Assembly (NCBI GenBank): GCA_005223375.1
Contig: RXOD01004959.1
Span: 1 to 16,876 of the forward strand
Origin: Amoebophrya sp. AT5.2
Taxonomy: Eukaryota > Sar > Dinophyceae > Syndiniales > Amoebophryaceae
DNA length: 16,876 bases
Direction of reading: 5' to 3'
Positions 7,187-16,723 of this stretch are shown piece after piece (position 1 is the stretch's first letter; each line of letters starts with the position of its first letter). The notes below the pieces were generated by a model. It worked only from the letters and a program-made list of their open reading frames with translations. It was not told the DNA's origin and ran no database searches. The translations under genes were made by a program, and so were the position numbers.

Positions 7187-10100
7187 TCATTTGTCCTGCC
7201 GTTCCCGCCCCACATCCCTCAAGGCCAACGCCGCAGCCTCATTCGGGGCTTTGCCGTCTTTGACGTACTGGTCGAACAACACTTTTATTCGAGCTTGCAT
7301 GGCGGCTTTGCTCTCTTCTGTCGTCGGTGGCGACGCTGGAGCTGGTGCAGCTGCAGCTGGTGCCACACGTTCCTTCGGCTCGAACCGACACACCCCGTCG
7401 ACGCAGACGACGTTTCCGGGCTTGTTGTCGGAGGTGGAGGTCGCGGAGGAGGTATTGTTGGAAGGCGCTGCGGCTTCATTTTCAACTCCCCCACTGCTCG
7501 CAGCTGCTGCACTTGTCGTCCCCCCGGACGAGGAACAGCCGCCGGCCCCCGCGCCGCCACCCACTGCGGCCTTGCGGTAGATGAAGCCAATGTTGTGCAG
7601 ATGACCACCATAGCCCCCGTACAAGCCGCAGACGTCCGCGCCGCTGTCGGAGCAGAAATAGGCGCCGCCGGTGGAGGATCCGGCGGTTACGGTCTGGCCC
7701 TTGTCGGTGGCAATCTCGAGATGATCAATGATGTCTCCCGCGCGGCCGCAGACCTTGGTTATCTTCTCGCCGGGTTGCAGAACGATCTCCTTGCGCGAGC
7801 AGTCCTTCGATTCGCCGCTCCAACGCGGCGGGTGCTTGGAAACAGGAATGTCGCGAAAGATGAGCTGGTTGGGTTTTCGGAATCGAAAGAATGAATGAGC
7901 CGAAAATCGAATGAATGAGGCTGCTCGCATCCATAGTGGTCACAGCGCCACAAACTGCGATCTATAATACCTGCAAACCGTGGCAGAACTGCCCGTCCCA
8001 CACCACCACTTTTTCGACTTCTTTTTCCTGTTCTTCGTCCTGAAACGACTTTGTGTCTGCGTGGCTTTTTCCGAAGTTGGTTCTGCCCAGGTCGCCTCGT
8101 TGCCGCCGCCACTCCACGTCCCCCGACTCGCGTGCGTTCAGGTTCTTCTGGTCGACCTCGCCCTTATTGTACTCGACGACGCAATCGTCCAGAAACTTCT
8201 GCTCCCTCTCCCGTCTCGTCTCGAGCAACCTCCTCCGACACTCGCGGTCCTGGTCCGCCTCGGGGGTGCGCTCAGGTACGCAGACATCCAGATCGCATTC
8301 CTCGACGTGTAGCCGACAGATTATGGTCGGGCCAGATGGTAAGTGAGGGGTTAGTGTAAGTAAGTGATAGGTAATGCGTTGCCATTTGAATGGCGAGTGA
8401 CCGTTGGTGGTGATTGCGTTATGGCGCTCTGAACCGCCCGGCGCGAAGCGCCTGGCGTCCTCGTTGGGAGCAGATGAGCCATCGCCATGGGGAGGCACTA
8501 GAGTGAAGTGGTAGGGGAAAGGCTAGGCCACTGGGTAGAATGGCGACACATCGAACTGGAGAGCAGGGCAGCAGGGGGCACCTAGGGTCGCGATTTGCCG
8601 TCAGAGGGTGCCGGAGTGCCAGTCCTGCCGACCGCGAGAGGCCGCCGCTGGCTGTTCCTGCGGACGGGCCTCTTCAACACCGGACGTAGCCAAACGAACC
8701 CCCGTAGAGCCCCCCCCCCAAAAAATTTTCACCCATACCACTATACCCACTTACCCACTTACCATCGCTGGTCCGGCTCCATACAGATGGTGAAAACGTT
8801 CTTCACCTCCTGCTCACTGGGGTAGATGTTCCGCTGTAGTAGGCTCAAAGGCTTCTTCGTGTACCGCTTGGTCACGTCGAGGCAGTGGTCGCGCGCGTAC
8901 CCGAAGATGTACTGCAAATCCTTGCCCCAACCTGGTTCGTGCAATTGTTCACCATGAACACGATCGCAAACCATACTTATCATGAAATTGAAATTCCTTT
9001 GTTGTTCGTATTCCACGACTTCTACTACTTCACTTCGATTCTAACAGTAAACTGGTCTACTTTCTTACGAAAACTGATAGACGCTACTTGTGCTCTCCAA
9101 AATGTACTGAACAAGTACCCGCCTCGTAGAGCAGTGGCGCGTCGACCGTGGCTTCGCAGCTGTCGACGTGCACCCAGCCCACTTCCCCTGTCTCCTCCTT
9201 CGAGGGTAGGAAGGCTTCGCACCAGACGTGGTCGGTTGTGTCCGCGATGAACCTGGTCTCGTAGCCCACTGCACGCAGCATCGCCGAGAACACGTTCGCC
9301 CACTCTCCGCAGCGGCCGCAGCGCGTCTCCAACAGCTTGAAAACGTTGTTGTACCTTGGAAAACGCTGCTCCTTTCCGGTCTTTTCGCACCGGTACACGT
9401 GCGCGCTGTGGGAGCCGAAAATCTGCTCGTACTCCGTGGACGCGGAATTGCGCACCATGCTGCACTTGCTATTTTCCGCGTGAACGGACGCGGGGGAGTC
9501 GGCCGGCCACGACATAAACTCGGACTTGAACCTGAGCGACGGAGTGATGAGAGGTGGCAACTCATCAGTCCATCATAGAAGAAGCTCGAAAACGCTGTGA
9601 GTGTATGTATCAATTTACACTGCGTACCATTTCACGAGCACGTCGAGGAACGCGTAGTCAAAGCTCTGTCCCGCTTCCGCGACGCGCGCCTTGGCGGCCT
9701 CGAAGAGGCGCGGCACCGGGATGTGCATCAAGCAGGCGGTCTGCAGCTCCCTGTCTTCGTAGTTTCGCACCTTCAGCGCGTCGCCGTAGATGCGCTGCCA
9801 GTTGTGGCTCGCGCCTGCCGCCTTCGCTTTGGTGAAGTTCTCCGCGTCCTTCCGCTGCTGTGCGCTCCTGCCGGACTGGTCGGACCGCGCTTGGAAACGG
9901 AACGGGTCGTCCGCCTCGCCCGACATGTTCCCGAGCACGTAAATCTTCAGCTTCTTTTTGGAGGGGGTACTAGCTGTACTTCCCGAACCGGGAACTGGAA
10001 TATTCGTCCACGAGACGTCCGTCGCCATCGTCCCCGCGCTGGTGGCCGCGGCCGCGGGGCCGCTGCCAGAAGAAGACGAGCCTCCACCCGGCCCGAACTC

Positions 10101-12071
10101 TCGCCACAGGTCGGTGAAGAATTTGCTGAACTGGTGCAGACCGGGGTCCACGTTTTCCATGCCGTCGACGAAAACTCGTTGCGCTTCGGGCTCGATGTTC
10201 GTTACTGAGTACAGCTGAAATTGGAAGGTTTCCTTCGCCATTAGTTCCGTCGCCGTCGGGTCGAGCTCGATTTCCAGCTCTTGGTTTTCGCTTCCGTCGG
10301 GCAGGACGACGGTCGCTTCAATCGTCTCCGTCTGCCGCAACGCCGAAATCGCGGAACCACTCGTCACCGTCACGCCGGCAGAGGTAGAAGACGCGCTCGC
10401 CAAACCGCTTGCAGTTGCCCCGCCAAACAGCCCGATGGTGGAAGTCGAATGTCCCCCCGCGCCCCCCACGCTGCCGCCCATTGCCAAGAGCCCGCCAGGA
10501 AGTGGGCGCGGGGCCGCGTCGGCCATGGGGACGTGGTTTAGGAAAAAGTCCGGCGACATCAACTTCTCACGACCGTTCGTGTCCGGCATGGCCTGGTTCT
10601 TCCAGTACAACACCACCGCGGGAATGCCCCGAATCCCCAGCTGCTGCATGAGCACCTGCGAGCGCTGCTTGGCGGCGTTGTAAGGGACGGCGTACCAGGG
10701 CATCAGGCCGCAGTACTCGTTGAACTGGTCCTGCGACTTGTCGAGGGAGACGAAGACAAACTTCACGGATTTCCTCATGCGCTCCGCCCGCTTGTGCTTC
10801 TCGATCAGGAGGGGGGTAAACCTGTGCGGGTTCACGTACTAGTTGAAGCTGCTTTATTGTGATACAAGATTTTTTGCCAACTGAGGTGGCGCAAGCGCAT
10901 CCGATTGAATTTCAAATTGAAGCCCGATATAGCCTATTTTAGTTCGGACGTGCTTAATCTTTCCATATGCTTCTTTTTTTTTGTCCGTTCGAGCCTACCC
11001 CTATAAGCTGGTTTAGAAAGGTCACCCACGACGCAGCTCTCCTTTGGGGTACCGTCCCAGAGGAGAGAGCCACTCCAGCACTAACTAAACAGGCAACTGT
11101 GGCGACGCCACGGGCAAACGAAGCTACACCGCTAACTAAAACGGAAAAAAAGCTGATGGGTTCCTTTGGAGACTACGGGCACCTACCTGGTGTCGATGAT
11201 CACTTGCACCGCGATTTTTGACCACCACCATGGCACTTGCCTATAGTACTCGACTGCTCTATGATTTTTGTATGATTGAGATTATAAATATTCCAGGAGT
11301 CAAGTGGGAAAAAAAGTACCCTCTGCACGGCGGGCACCAGTGTGCCGAGAAGTACACCACCACCAGTTCTGCGTCTGCCAATTCCTTTTCCGTGCTGACT
11401 TCCTGCGTGCTGTGCGGAAAGTGGTCTTGGTTCGTCTTTTGCAACAGTTTGTCGCCGAGCACGAGGCTCATCGGAAGCCGCGACACCCCCTGCATGTCTC
11501 CCGCGACGATCGGCTGATGCGTCGCAGGGTCGATCGGCACGGGGACCGGCGCGCCGCGGGAGTCGTATCCGAGCGGCGCGTTCAGAGACGGGTAGCTGTC
11601 GAAGGCAGGAGCACGGAGGTCGTCGCCGGAGTTGGCGCGACTGCGGGAACGGGAGGACGGACGAGAACCTCCTGCTGCAGTCGAGCCCCCACCTCCACCT
11701 CCGGTGGAAGTAGAACGCGCTAAAAAGGGGTTACCCGCCGAGGCGGGGCTGTTGCCGCGCGCGTTGGGAGTGAAAGCAGGCGTTGCAGATCTACTACTGC
11801 CGCGCGCATTTGGCTGCTCATCGTGTTGCTGTTGCTCGAGCAAAGAACCGGTTGTACGACGATGTTGCTGGGTCCTGCGGGTGTTTTCGTTGCCACTTTG
11901 GTCGTTCGGGCGGTCGCCACCTCTGTTGTCGCTAGCTAACACGAAAAGTGACTCGTCTCTCAATGGGACCAGTACCGCGACATTCATCAAGATCGTCAGC
12001 GTGGCGGCCCAGAGTGTGCACGTTGCCGCACGTCTGGTGCCGGGACGCGCACGGGCGGGCCCCGGCCACAT
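7187..12071 (-). CDS. Peptide:N-glycanase fused to thioredoxin, ubiquitin-like and lectin-like domains, six exons
   Basis: Exons 12071-11320, 10821-9628, 9531-9119, 8931-8763, 8451 (or about 8334)-7971 and 7864-7187; about 1,190-1,228 aa. PNGase removes N-glycans from misfolded glycoproteins. Order (residues): hydrophobic segment 15-37; Ser/Gly linker; nucleoredoxin-type thioredoxin about 215-345 with WCPPC at 245-249, rebuilt as CRGFTPLLIE across the first splice; ubiquitin-like segment about 415-480 (FQFQLYSVTNIEPEAQR); PNGase helical region and transglutaminase core about 600-815 with C723 (GRCGEW), H750 (DHVW) and D772 (VHVDSCE); post-core helical region ending SGDVEWRRQR; jacalin-like domain about 1024-1102; and a C-terminal PNEAAALAL segment. 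The ATG at 12071 is the first in-frame ATG of its open frame. Catalytic identity is secure; localisation and exon 5's left edge are not. Confidence 0.88.
7570..7795 (-). other. Jacalin-like lectin domain at the C-terminal end of the PNGase fusion
   Basis: Residues about 1034-1102 read GEKITKVCGRAGDIIDHLEI ... GLYGGYGGHLHNIGFIY. The AGDxIDxL opening and the GGxGGxLHNIGF closing strand resemble the first and last strands of jacalin-type mannose-binding domains. At about 75 residues it is shorter than a full jacalin domain and it carries several cysteines. It occupies the place where animal PNGases have the mannose-binding PAW domain. Carbohydrate binding is inferred. Confidence 0.5.
7865..7970 (-). 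other. PNGase-fusion intron 5 (106 nt)
   Basis: The donor is TTGCAG|GTATTA and the acceptor AACCAG|CTCATC, phase 0. The 3' half contains two near copies of TCATTCATTC followed by a CGATT-type string. TTTTCGG and CCGAAAA also form a 7-bp inverted repeat there. Confidence 0.75.
8335..8762 (-). other. PNGase-fusion intron 4, inverted-repeat ends, 3' splice site uncertain
   Basis: The donor is CGATG|GTAAGT. Reading the minus strand, the 5' end CCAGCGATGGTAAGTG is mirrored by CACTTACCATCTGG near 8344-8331, so the ends can pair. An intron ending inside that arm (near 8335) would lack AG but keeps the frame. A canonical AG at 8453-8452 (CGCCAG|GCGC) also keeps the frame and would leave the arm coding. 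Both models are possible. Confidence 0.55.
8932..9118 (-). other. PNGase-fusion intron 3 (187 nt)
   Basis: The donor is GGCGG|GTACTT and the acceptor AACCAG|GTTGG. The join gives PLLYEAGWGKDLQYI, a conserved PNGase segment. The intron is AT-rich. Confidence 0.85.
9532..9627 (-). other. PNGase-fusion intron 2 (96 nt)
   Basis: The donor is AAATG|GTACGC and the acceptor GCTCAG|GTTC. The join gives LVKWFKSEFMSW, matching the WFK...W motif that precedes the PNGase catalytic core. Confidence 0.85.
10822..11319 (-). other. PNGase-fusion intron 1 (498 nt)
   Basis: The donor is AGAGG|GTACTT and the acceptor GCACAG|GTTTACC. The join completes a Gly codon and restores the thioredoxin motif WCPPCRGFTP. 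No snoRNA or other RNA signature was seen inside. Confidence 0.85.
11958..12071 (-). other. Predicted signal peptide or signal anchor of the PNGase fusion
   Basis: After an Arg-rich start (MWPGPARARPGTRR) come about 23 hydrophobic residues (AATCTLWAATLTILMNVAVL), then charged sequence. This is the usual shape of an ER signal or anchor. Known PNGases of the yeast/animal/plant family are mainly cytosolic, so ER, secretory or plastid-type targeting would be unusual. Confidence 0.55.
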
Positions 12072-12874
12072 TTTGTGGTTTTCTGAAGAAGATTGATTCC
12101 TTTCTGGAACCCGACTCGTCACTCCGACCGAAGTGAGGAGTTTCGAGTTTCGCAAGTTTTATCGTTAGGTATTTCACACTTTGGGAACTTCCTTGCGCCA
12201 CTGCCACAGAGTCTGGGCCCGCTGGAGCCTATAATAAGTACTCCTCTCGTCTCGCGAGTAGGAATGAACTACGTTCGACTACGCCAGCAATAAAAGTCAC
12301 AGAATGTTGGCTCTAGTTTGGCGAGTGTGCAAACGGCGCGAAGCTATCCTAAAGTGAATCGCGGGATTTGTATTATTTCCTTTCGTGTTCTTCATCCATC
12401 TGAAAAACTAAAACTTACTTCGACTTCAACGCAACTACAGTGGATCTCTGTGACCGTTTGTAAAAAGTCACTAGAAAAAAAAAATAAACGCCGTCGCCGA
12501 AATATAGGCCGAATGATCGGGCGCGTGCTGCACGCCGAGGCAGATCGAGAGATCCGAGCACGTACGGGCAGGCGCACGCGCACGAAACTTTGTTCAGTTA
12601 GGAAATCTTTATTTCACGGCCGACAATGTAGTCGGTCACATGTGACCACTAGCACAAGAAGGCGTGATAATCAATCTGAATCTGTCTGCAAGAGCTGAAG
12701 TCAACATCACTGACGCAGAACAACCTCCAAAATGCAAACTGTACCCCAAACACGCCCAGCTTGGCGGTTTTCTCAGCGGCAAGAAGATGGCACTACGAGA
12801 AGTAGATGAGTCGATTTTCATTTCGTTCGCACCGACCCAGTGCGTTCATTTCGGGCTTGTCTACTTCTTGCAAT
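12072..12874. other. Spacer between PNKP and the PNGase fusion, no gene recognised
   Basis: This 0.8-kb stretch should contain the PNKP 3' UTR and the PNGase-fusion promoter and 5' UTR. Open frames here lack recognisable motifs. A perfect 14-bp palindrome lies at 12634-12647. Confidence 0.6.
12634..12647. repeat. Perfect 14-bp palindrome
   Basis: GGTCACATGTGACC is self-complementary, and AGT/ACT outside it extends it with one unpaired C. It lies within the spacer downstream of PNKP. It could be a protein-binding site or a chance palindrome. Confidence 0.5.
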
Positions 12875-14437
12875 TCAGTGAAACATCGCGAGCATCTTTT
12901 GTTTCTCCCTCGCTTCGTCCCCATCTTCGTCGCCCAGCCACACAAACCCCTCCTCCACAATCTTGTATTCCAACACCCCGCCCCCCACACCACCCTGCCC
13001 GCCGAACTCCTGGGGGGATGGCTTCTCCACATGCTTGTAGAACGAGTGAATCACAGCATCGGGTATCACCTTTTCCTTCCTCCGCGCCCGTACCAGATTC
13101 AGGTGCAAAGCGTACTCCTTCGGCACATCCAGGAGGATCGCTCGCAGCGTTATGATCCCACCACGACCGCTGCCTCCAGCAGATGAGGCAACTTCCCCTT
13201 CTCCGCGGTTCAGGTTCAATTCGCGCACCAGATCGTGGTAGGCTCTCCGCGTCGCCACGTCTCGGTTCTGGTTGTCAACGATGACATTCTTCCCCCCTCT
13301 CCTCCCCGCTCCTCCGGTAGTTTCCCCACTTCCCAGCAGCGCTGCTTTGCACCTCGCTAGACAGGCCTCTTTGGACTTCAGAGTGTCCTGGTTTACGTAC
13401 TCATACCCGCGGAAGATCCGGTTCGCGAGCGTGGATTTCCCTGCGCCCGGCGGCCCGATCAGCAGCACGAGCTCGACGCCCTGATTGCTTCCATCCTCCG
13501 GAACCTCGACCGCCGAGCTGGAACTAGAAGAAGTTGCGGCGCCACGCACTTGCAGCCTGTCCCGGAGCGCCGCCACCCGCTGTTCTTGAGTGAGAGTCGG
13601 CGCGAAAACCTTCCTCGGATCGAATCCGTTGTTCCCAAACGAGTACAAGTGCGTGTCCTTCTCGCCCAGGAAGTACGCCTCGGGAGTCTGGAACGGGAGC
13701 CGGAGGTTGAGCGCGAACTTGTAGTCGGAGCTCGAAAAGTCCTTCTTGCGTCCCAGCGCCGGGCGCTCCGGACGACCCGCGGCGTCGCCGACGTAAAACG
13801 ACTGTTCCAAATCGACGCTGATCCGATCTCCCCCGACCGCCGTCTCCCAGCCCTTCACGCCCGGCTTCCGGTAAGCGTTGTCCGCTGCCGCGCACACGAC
13901 TGCCACCCTCCGCCGCGTCTCCATTTTGAGCTGGGCGAGGATCTGCGCGATTTTCCACTGCCAGTCTTCGAGTCTCCTCCCGACGAGGTTCTTCTGGTTC
14001 GTGAAAATCCAAAGCAAAAAGCCGTCCTCAGAGAGTTGATTCAGCTTCTTCGTCACGTTCAAAGACCACCACTGCCAGTCGGCCCTGTCCTTCGGAAAGG
14101 TCTTGCCAGATTTCGTCTTGATCAGCGTAGAATCCAGATCGAATGCGGCGATTTTGTGTTCAACAAGATCATCCTTCCGGCCGTTCTTCAACACGTTTTC
14201 GTCTTTCGTCGTGGTCCTGAGACTCAAAACGTCCTCGCCTTCCCAGATGTGGCACGTGTCGTGATACACCGACCGCCAGCACGGTGTTTTGTCGCTTGAC
14301 GTCTCCGTTGCATCACGCTGTTGCAAAGCGGAGGAGCTCGGTTTTTGCTGCTTCAATGCTGGTTCGCTGCCGGCGAAAGCCGCCGGAGGCCCAGCTGCAG
14401 CTGGCCGCTTCAATGCCGCGCCGGGAACAGCAGTCAT
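12875..14437 (-). CDS. PNKP: Bifunctional polynucleotide kinase/3'-phosphatase
   Basis: A 520-aa single-exon gene. The enzyme removes 3'-phosphates and adds 5'-phosphates at DNA breaks so that polymerase and ligase can act; it works in base-excision and strand-break repair, mainly in the nucleus. The phosphatase half has the HAD signature FDLDSTLI (D100, D102), FTNQ (146-149), KPGVKGW (191-197) and YVGDAAGRP (215-223). The kinase half has the P-loop GPPGAGKST (328-336), NQDTL with D351 and VIVDNQNRDVATRR (D388). Domain order matches animal and fission-yeast PNKP. There is no FHA domain; the first 50 residues are Ala/Ser/Pro-rich with a basic ALKRP segment. The longer frame begins at TTG (14482), so I chose the ATG at 14437. 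The absence of introns contrasts with neighbours. Confidence 0.95.
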   Translation of the reverse strand: MTAVPGAALKRPAAAGPPAAFAGSEPALKQQKPSSSALQQRDATETSSDKTPCWRSVYHDTCHIWEGEDVLSLRTTTKDENVLKNGRKDDLVEHKIAAFDLDSTLIKTKSGKTFPKDRADWQWWSLNVTKKLNQLSEDGFLLWIFTNQKNLVGRRLEDWQWKIAQILAQLKMETRRRVAVVCAAADNAYRKPGVKGWETAVGGDRISVDLEQSFYVGDAAGRPERPALGRKKDFSSSDYKFALNLRLPFQTPEAYFLGEKDTHLYSFGNNGFDPRKVFAPTLTQEQRVAALRDRLQVRGAATSSSSSSAVEVPEDGSNQGVELVLLIGPPGAGKSTLANRIFRGYEYVNQDTLKSKEACLARCKAALLGSGETTGGAGRRGGKNVIVDNQNRDVATRRAYHDLVRELNLNRGEGEVASSAGGSGRGGIITLRAILLDVPKEYALHLNLVRARRKEKVIPDAVIHSFYKHVEKPSPQEFGGQGGVGGGVLEYKIVEEGFVWLGDEDGDEAREKQKMLAMFH

Positions 14438-15263
14438 TTCTGTGCTCTTGCTCGAGTAGCAGCTAGTCGATCTCGTCGTCAAGAATCCTCAAAGAAAGAG
14501 CAAATCAACGAATGTCTAGTGCGAATATTCGAAATCTAGCCTGAAGGGAACAAGAAAGACGAGAGATAGAGTGGCCGCGAAGGCGGGAATCATGGGATTA
14601 CAACCACCAACTCGTTGCCGACGACACATATCACACTTCTAGCTGGTGGGTGGCTTGAGTTCACAATCCTGAGTGAGTACTTACTCGACGCTGAGTGACA
14701 GGTGAAAAAACACGACCTTCCTGCAGAGCCAATTTTCATTTTCTAGACGTCGACCTCCTTGCTTAACGTGAACGTGATGCTGATGTGGCACTTGACGTGA
14801 CTACCACGAGAAAGCAAGATCATTGATCATGGAAACATCGGACGCCACCGAGAGAACGCGCCGAGGGGTCCGATCTCCGAGAGCCAACGAAACAAGCTCA
14901 GCGGACACCGAAAGCCAAAGAATCCGGCGCGCGAGAGTACGAACTTCCTCTCTTGTACCTGCAAGCTTGCAAGTGCGGACCCTTTCTTTTCGCGGTCTTT
15001 TCATCCCCATAGGTGCAGCGAGATCGTGCGTTGCCTAGTGGCCATACAGGTCATAGGTTCGTTTGGGCTGCCTTGGTTTCTCGAACGAAGTTCCTGCCTC
15101 CGCAAGATCGAGAAATTGCCGATGGTCGTGCACCGCACCTTTTTTTACTTCATGTTGTCCCTTCTGTCGGTGTCGCACTGATCACAATTATCTTCAGCAG
15201 GATATATTGTATCTTTATCAATCAGGAGCAGGGTCTTCTGACGAGTTTTTGACCGTGACCTCG
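14438..15263. other. Spacer upstream of PNKP, no gene recognised
   Basis: This 0.8-kb stretch should hold the PNKP promoter and 5' UTR and the 3' UTR of the next gene. A plus-strand frame from about 14823 (71 codons) has no recognisable motif. GAGTGAGTACTTACTC near 14670-14685 is nearly palindromic. Confidence 0.55.
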
Positions 15264-16723
15264 TCAGGACCTTCCCGCGAGCCAACCCGAGAGCGCACCC
15301 ACACCGCTATCGACCACGGAGCCGACCCCGCCCCAGCCTGTGCCGCTCGTTCTGCCGCCGGCGACACCAATGAGGTTCGCGTAGCGCACTTCCCCGTTCT
15401 CCTGCCATTCCCAGCGGAGCGCCTCGTGCTCCGTGAAGAAGCGGATCGGCACTCCGCGCTTCTCTACTTCTACCTCCACCTCGGTGTCTACTTCTGCGGA
15501 ATCTTTTTCACTTTCGTTTTCCGTTTCCCCCTCCACGACCCTGCTGCTCGCACTACCAACACTGCTTGTAGTTGCGCCACGTGCTGGGCCGCGAGACAAC
15601 TGGAGCTCGTCCTCCTCCTCTTGTTCTGAGCCGGCGGTAGCCGCGGAACCACGACGGTGCACCTGCAATCTTAGCCCAGCTGCGCCTCCTGCGGATGCCG
15701 ACACCGACGCGCCGTTGTCGGTGAACTTGCTCTTTTTCGCTTGTTTCCCCAGCGGCTGGTTGCTTGAGGTTCGGGACAGTGGTGCCGCCGGGCTGCCGCC
15801 GCTGACCCCACCGCCGGTGGACGAGCCTACGTGGCGCACGCTCGCTGTGCCGCCCAGCCTCTTTATGCCGCCGCCGCTTCCGCCACCGCTCGCTCCGCTG
15901 CTTCGCCGCTTCCCGGACGGCCCGGTTACTACTTCATGGAACACGTCAACCAGGGTTTCGCCGCCCTCGGCCGTTCCGCTGCCGCCCGGGGAATCTCCCG
16001 GAGCGCCCGTGCTCGACGCAGCAGGCTGGTCCCGCAAGGAGCCTCCGGTGCGCGCACCCGAGGCCAAGGTCCTTTGCATTTCGCCCTCCGCGGAACAACC
16101 CGATGAAGAGGTCGACGATTTCGTAAGCCGCATAGCGCGCCGTCCTCGCACCGTCTTGCAATAGGGCAGGTGGAAGTCTGTGTGGGCGTCAGAACCGATC
16201 ATCTCGTCGGCGATTTTCCTGATCAGGCGAAACGTCGGTGTCGAGAAAATGTAGTTGCGCCGCATACTAACATCGGACTCGTCGTGGTAAGTAGTGGTAG
16301 CAGTGGTAAGTAGGATTGCTGGGCGGCATTGGCATACACGCGGCAAAGTAGTACTATCCTTCTATGCCTTAATTTTTCACGAAAGCGCAGGAGAGGCACT
16401 ATGGGAGTCGCCGCGGCGAACGCGTCCGCGACGAGATCGCGACACGACAGGAAATCTGACTATCACACATTCCGGACTCAAGAAGCTGGCGGTGGTGGCG
16501 AAGGGATGAAGATGAGCGGGAACACTTCAAGGTGGCTTGTCTACGTAATGCACAATCACACACAAAAAAAGTACCTGAATTTCCTCTCCCGAACAGCTCT
16601 TCTGCGGTCCTTTTCGGCCTGGTCGAGGGTCGGGCCGGCGTCCTCGTCCTCCGGTTCAACTTCAAACAAGTCAATCATGCTCACGTCGCCCGCCGAGAGG
16701 AAGGACGAGAACTCTCCGCCCAT
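15264..16723 (-). CDS. Unrecognised protein, two exons, possible N-myristoylation
   Basis: Exons 16723-16575 and 16266-15264; 383 aa. I do not recognise the family. The ATG at 16723 has an in-frame TAG upstream and no earlier in-frame ATG after it. The N-terminus MGGEFSSF fits the N-myristoylation pattern (Gly2, Ser6), so membrane attachment is possible. An acidic segment (FEVEPEDEDAG) is followed by a basic one (EKDRRRAVRERKF). The splice then joins to MRRNYIFSTPTFRLIRKIAD, the best-ordered part (about residues 50-100). The middle is Ser/Gly-rich low complexity, followed by a Glu-rich stretch. The C-terminus has a possible folded piece, VPIRFFTEHEALRWEWQENG, and a Gly/Val-rich amphipathic end. 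Coding is supported by the open frame and clean GT-AG join; function is unknown. Confidence 0.6.
16267..16574 (-). other. Intron of the unrecognised gene (308 nt)
   Basis: The donor is TTCAG|GTACTT and the acceptor GATGTTAG|TATGC. Its 3' end contains two ACTTACCAC strings, complementary to GTAAGT-type sequence, resembling the 3' end of PNGase-fusion intron 4. Confidence 0.65.

Noticed and set aside
12664..13155. Plus-strand open frame overlapping the PNKP 3' end
   Set aside because: Its second half is antisense to PNKP coding sequence, and the first half has no recognisable feature.
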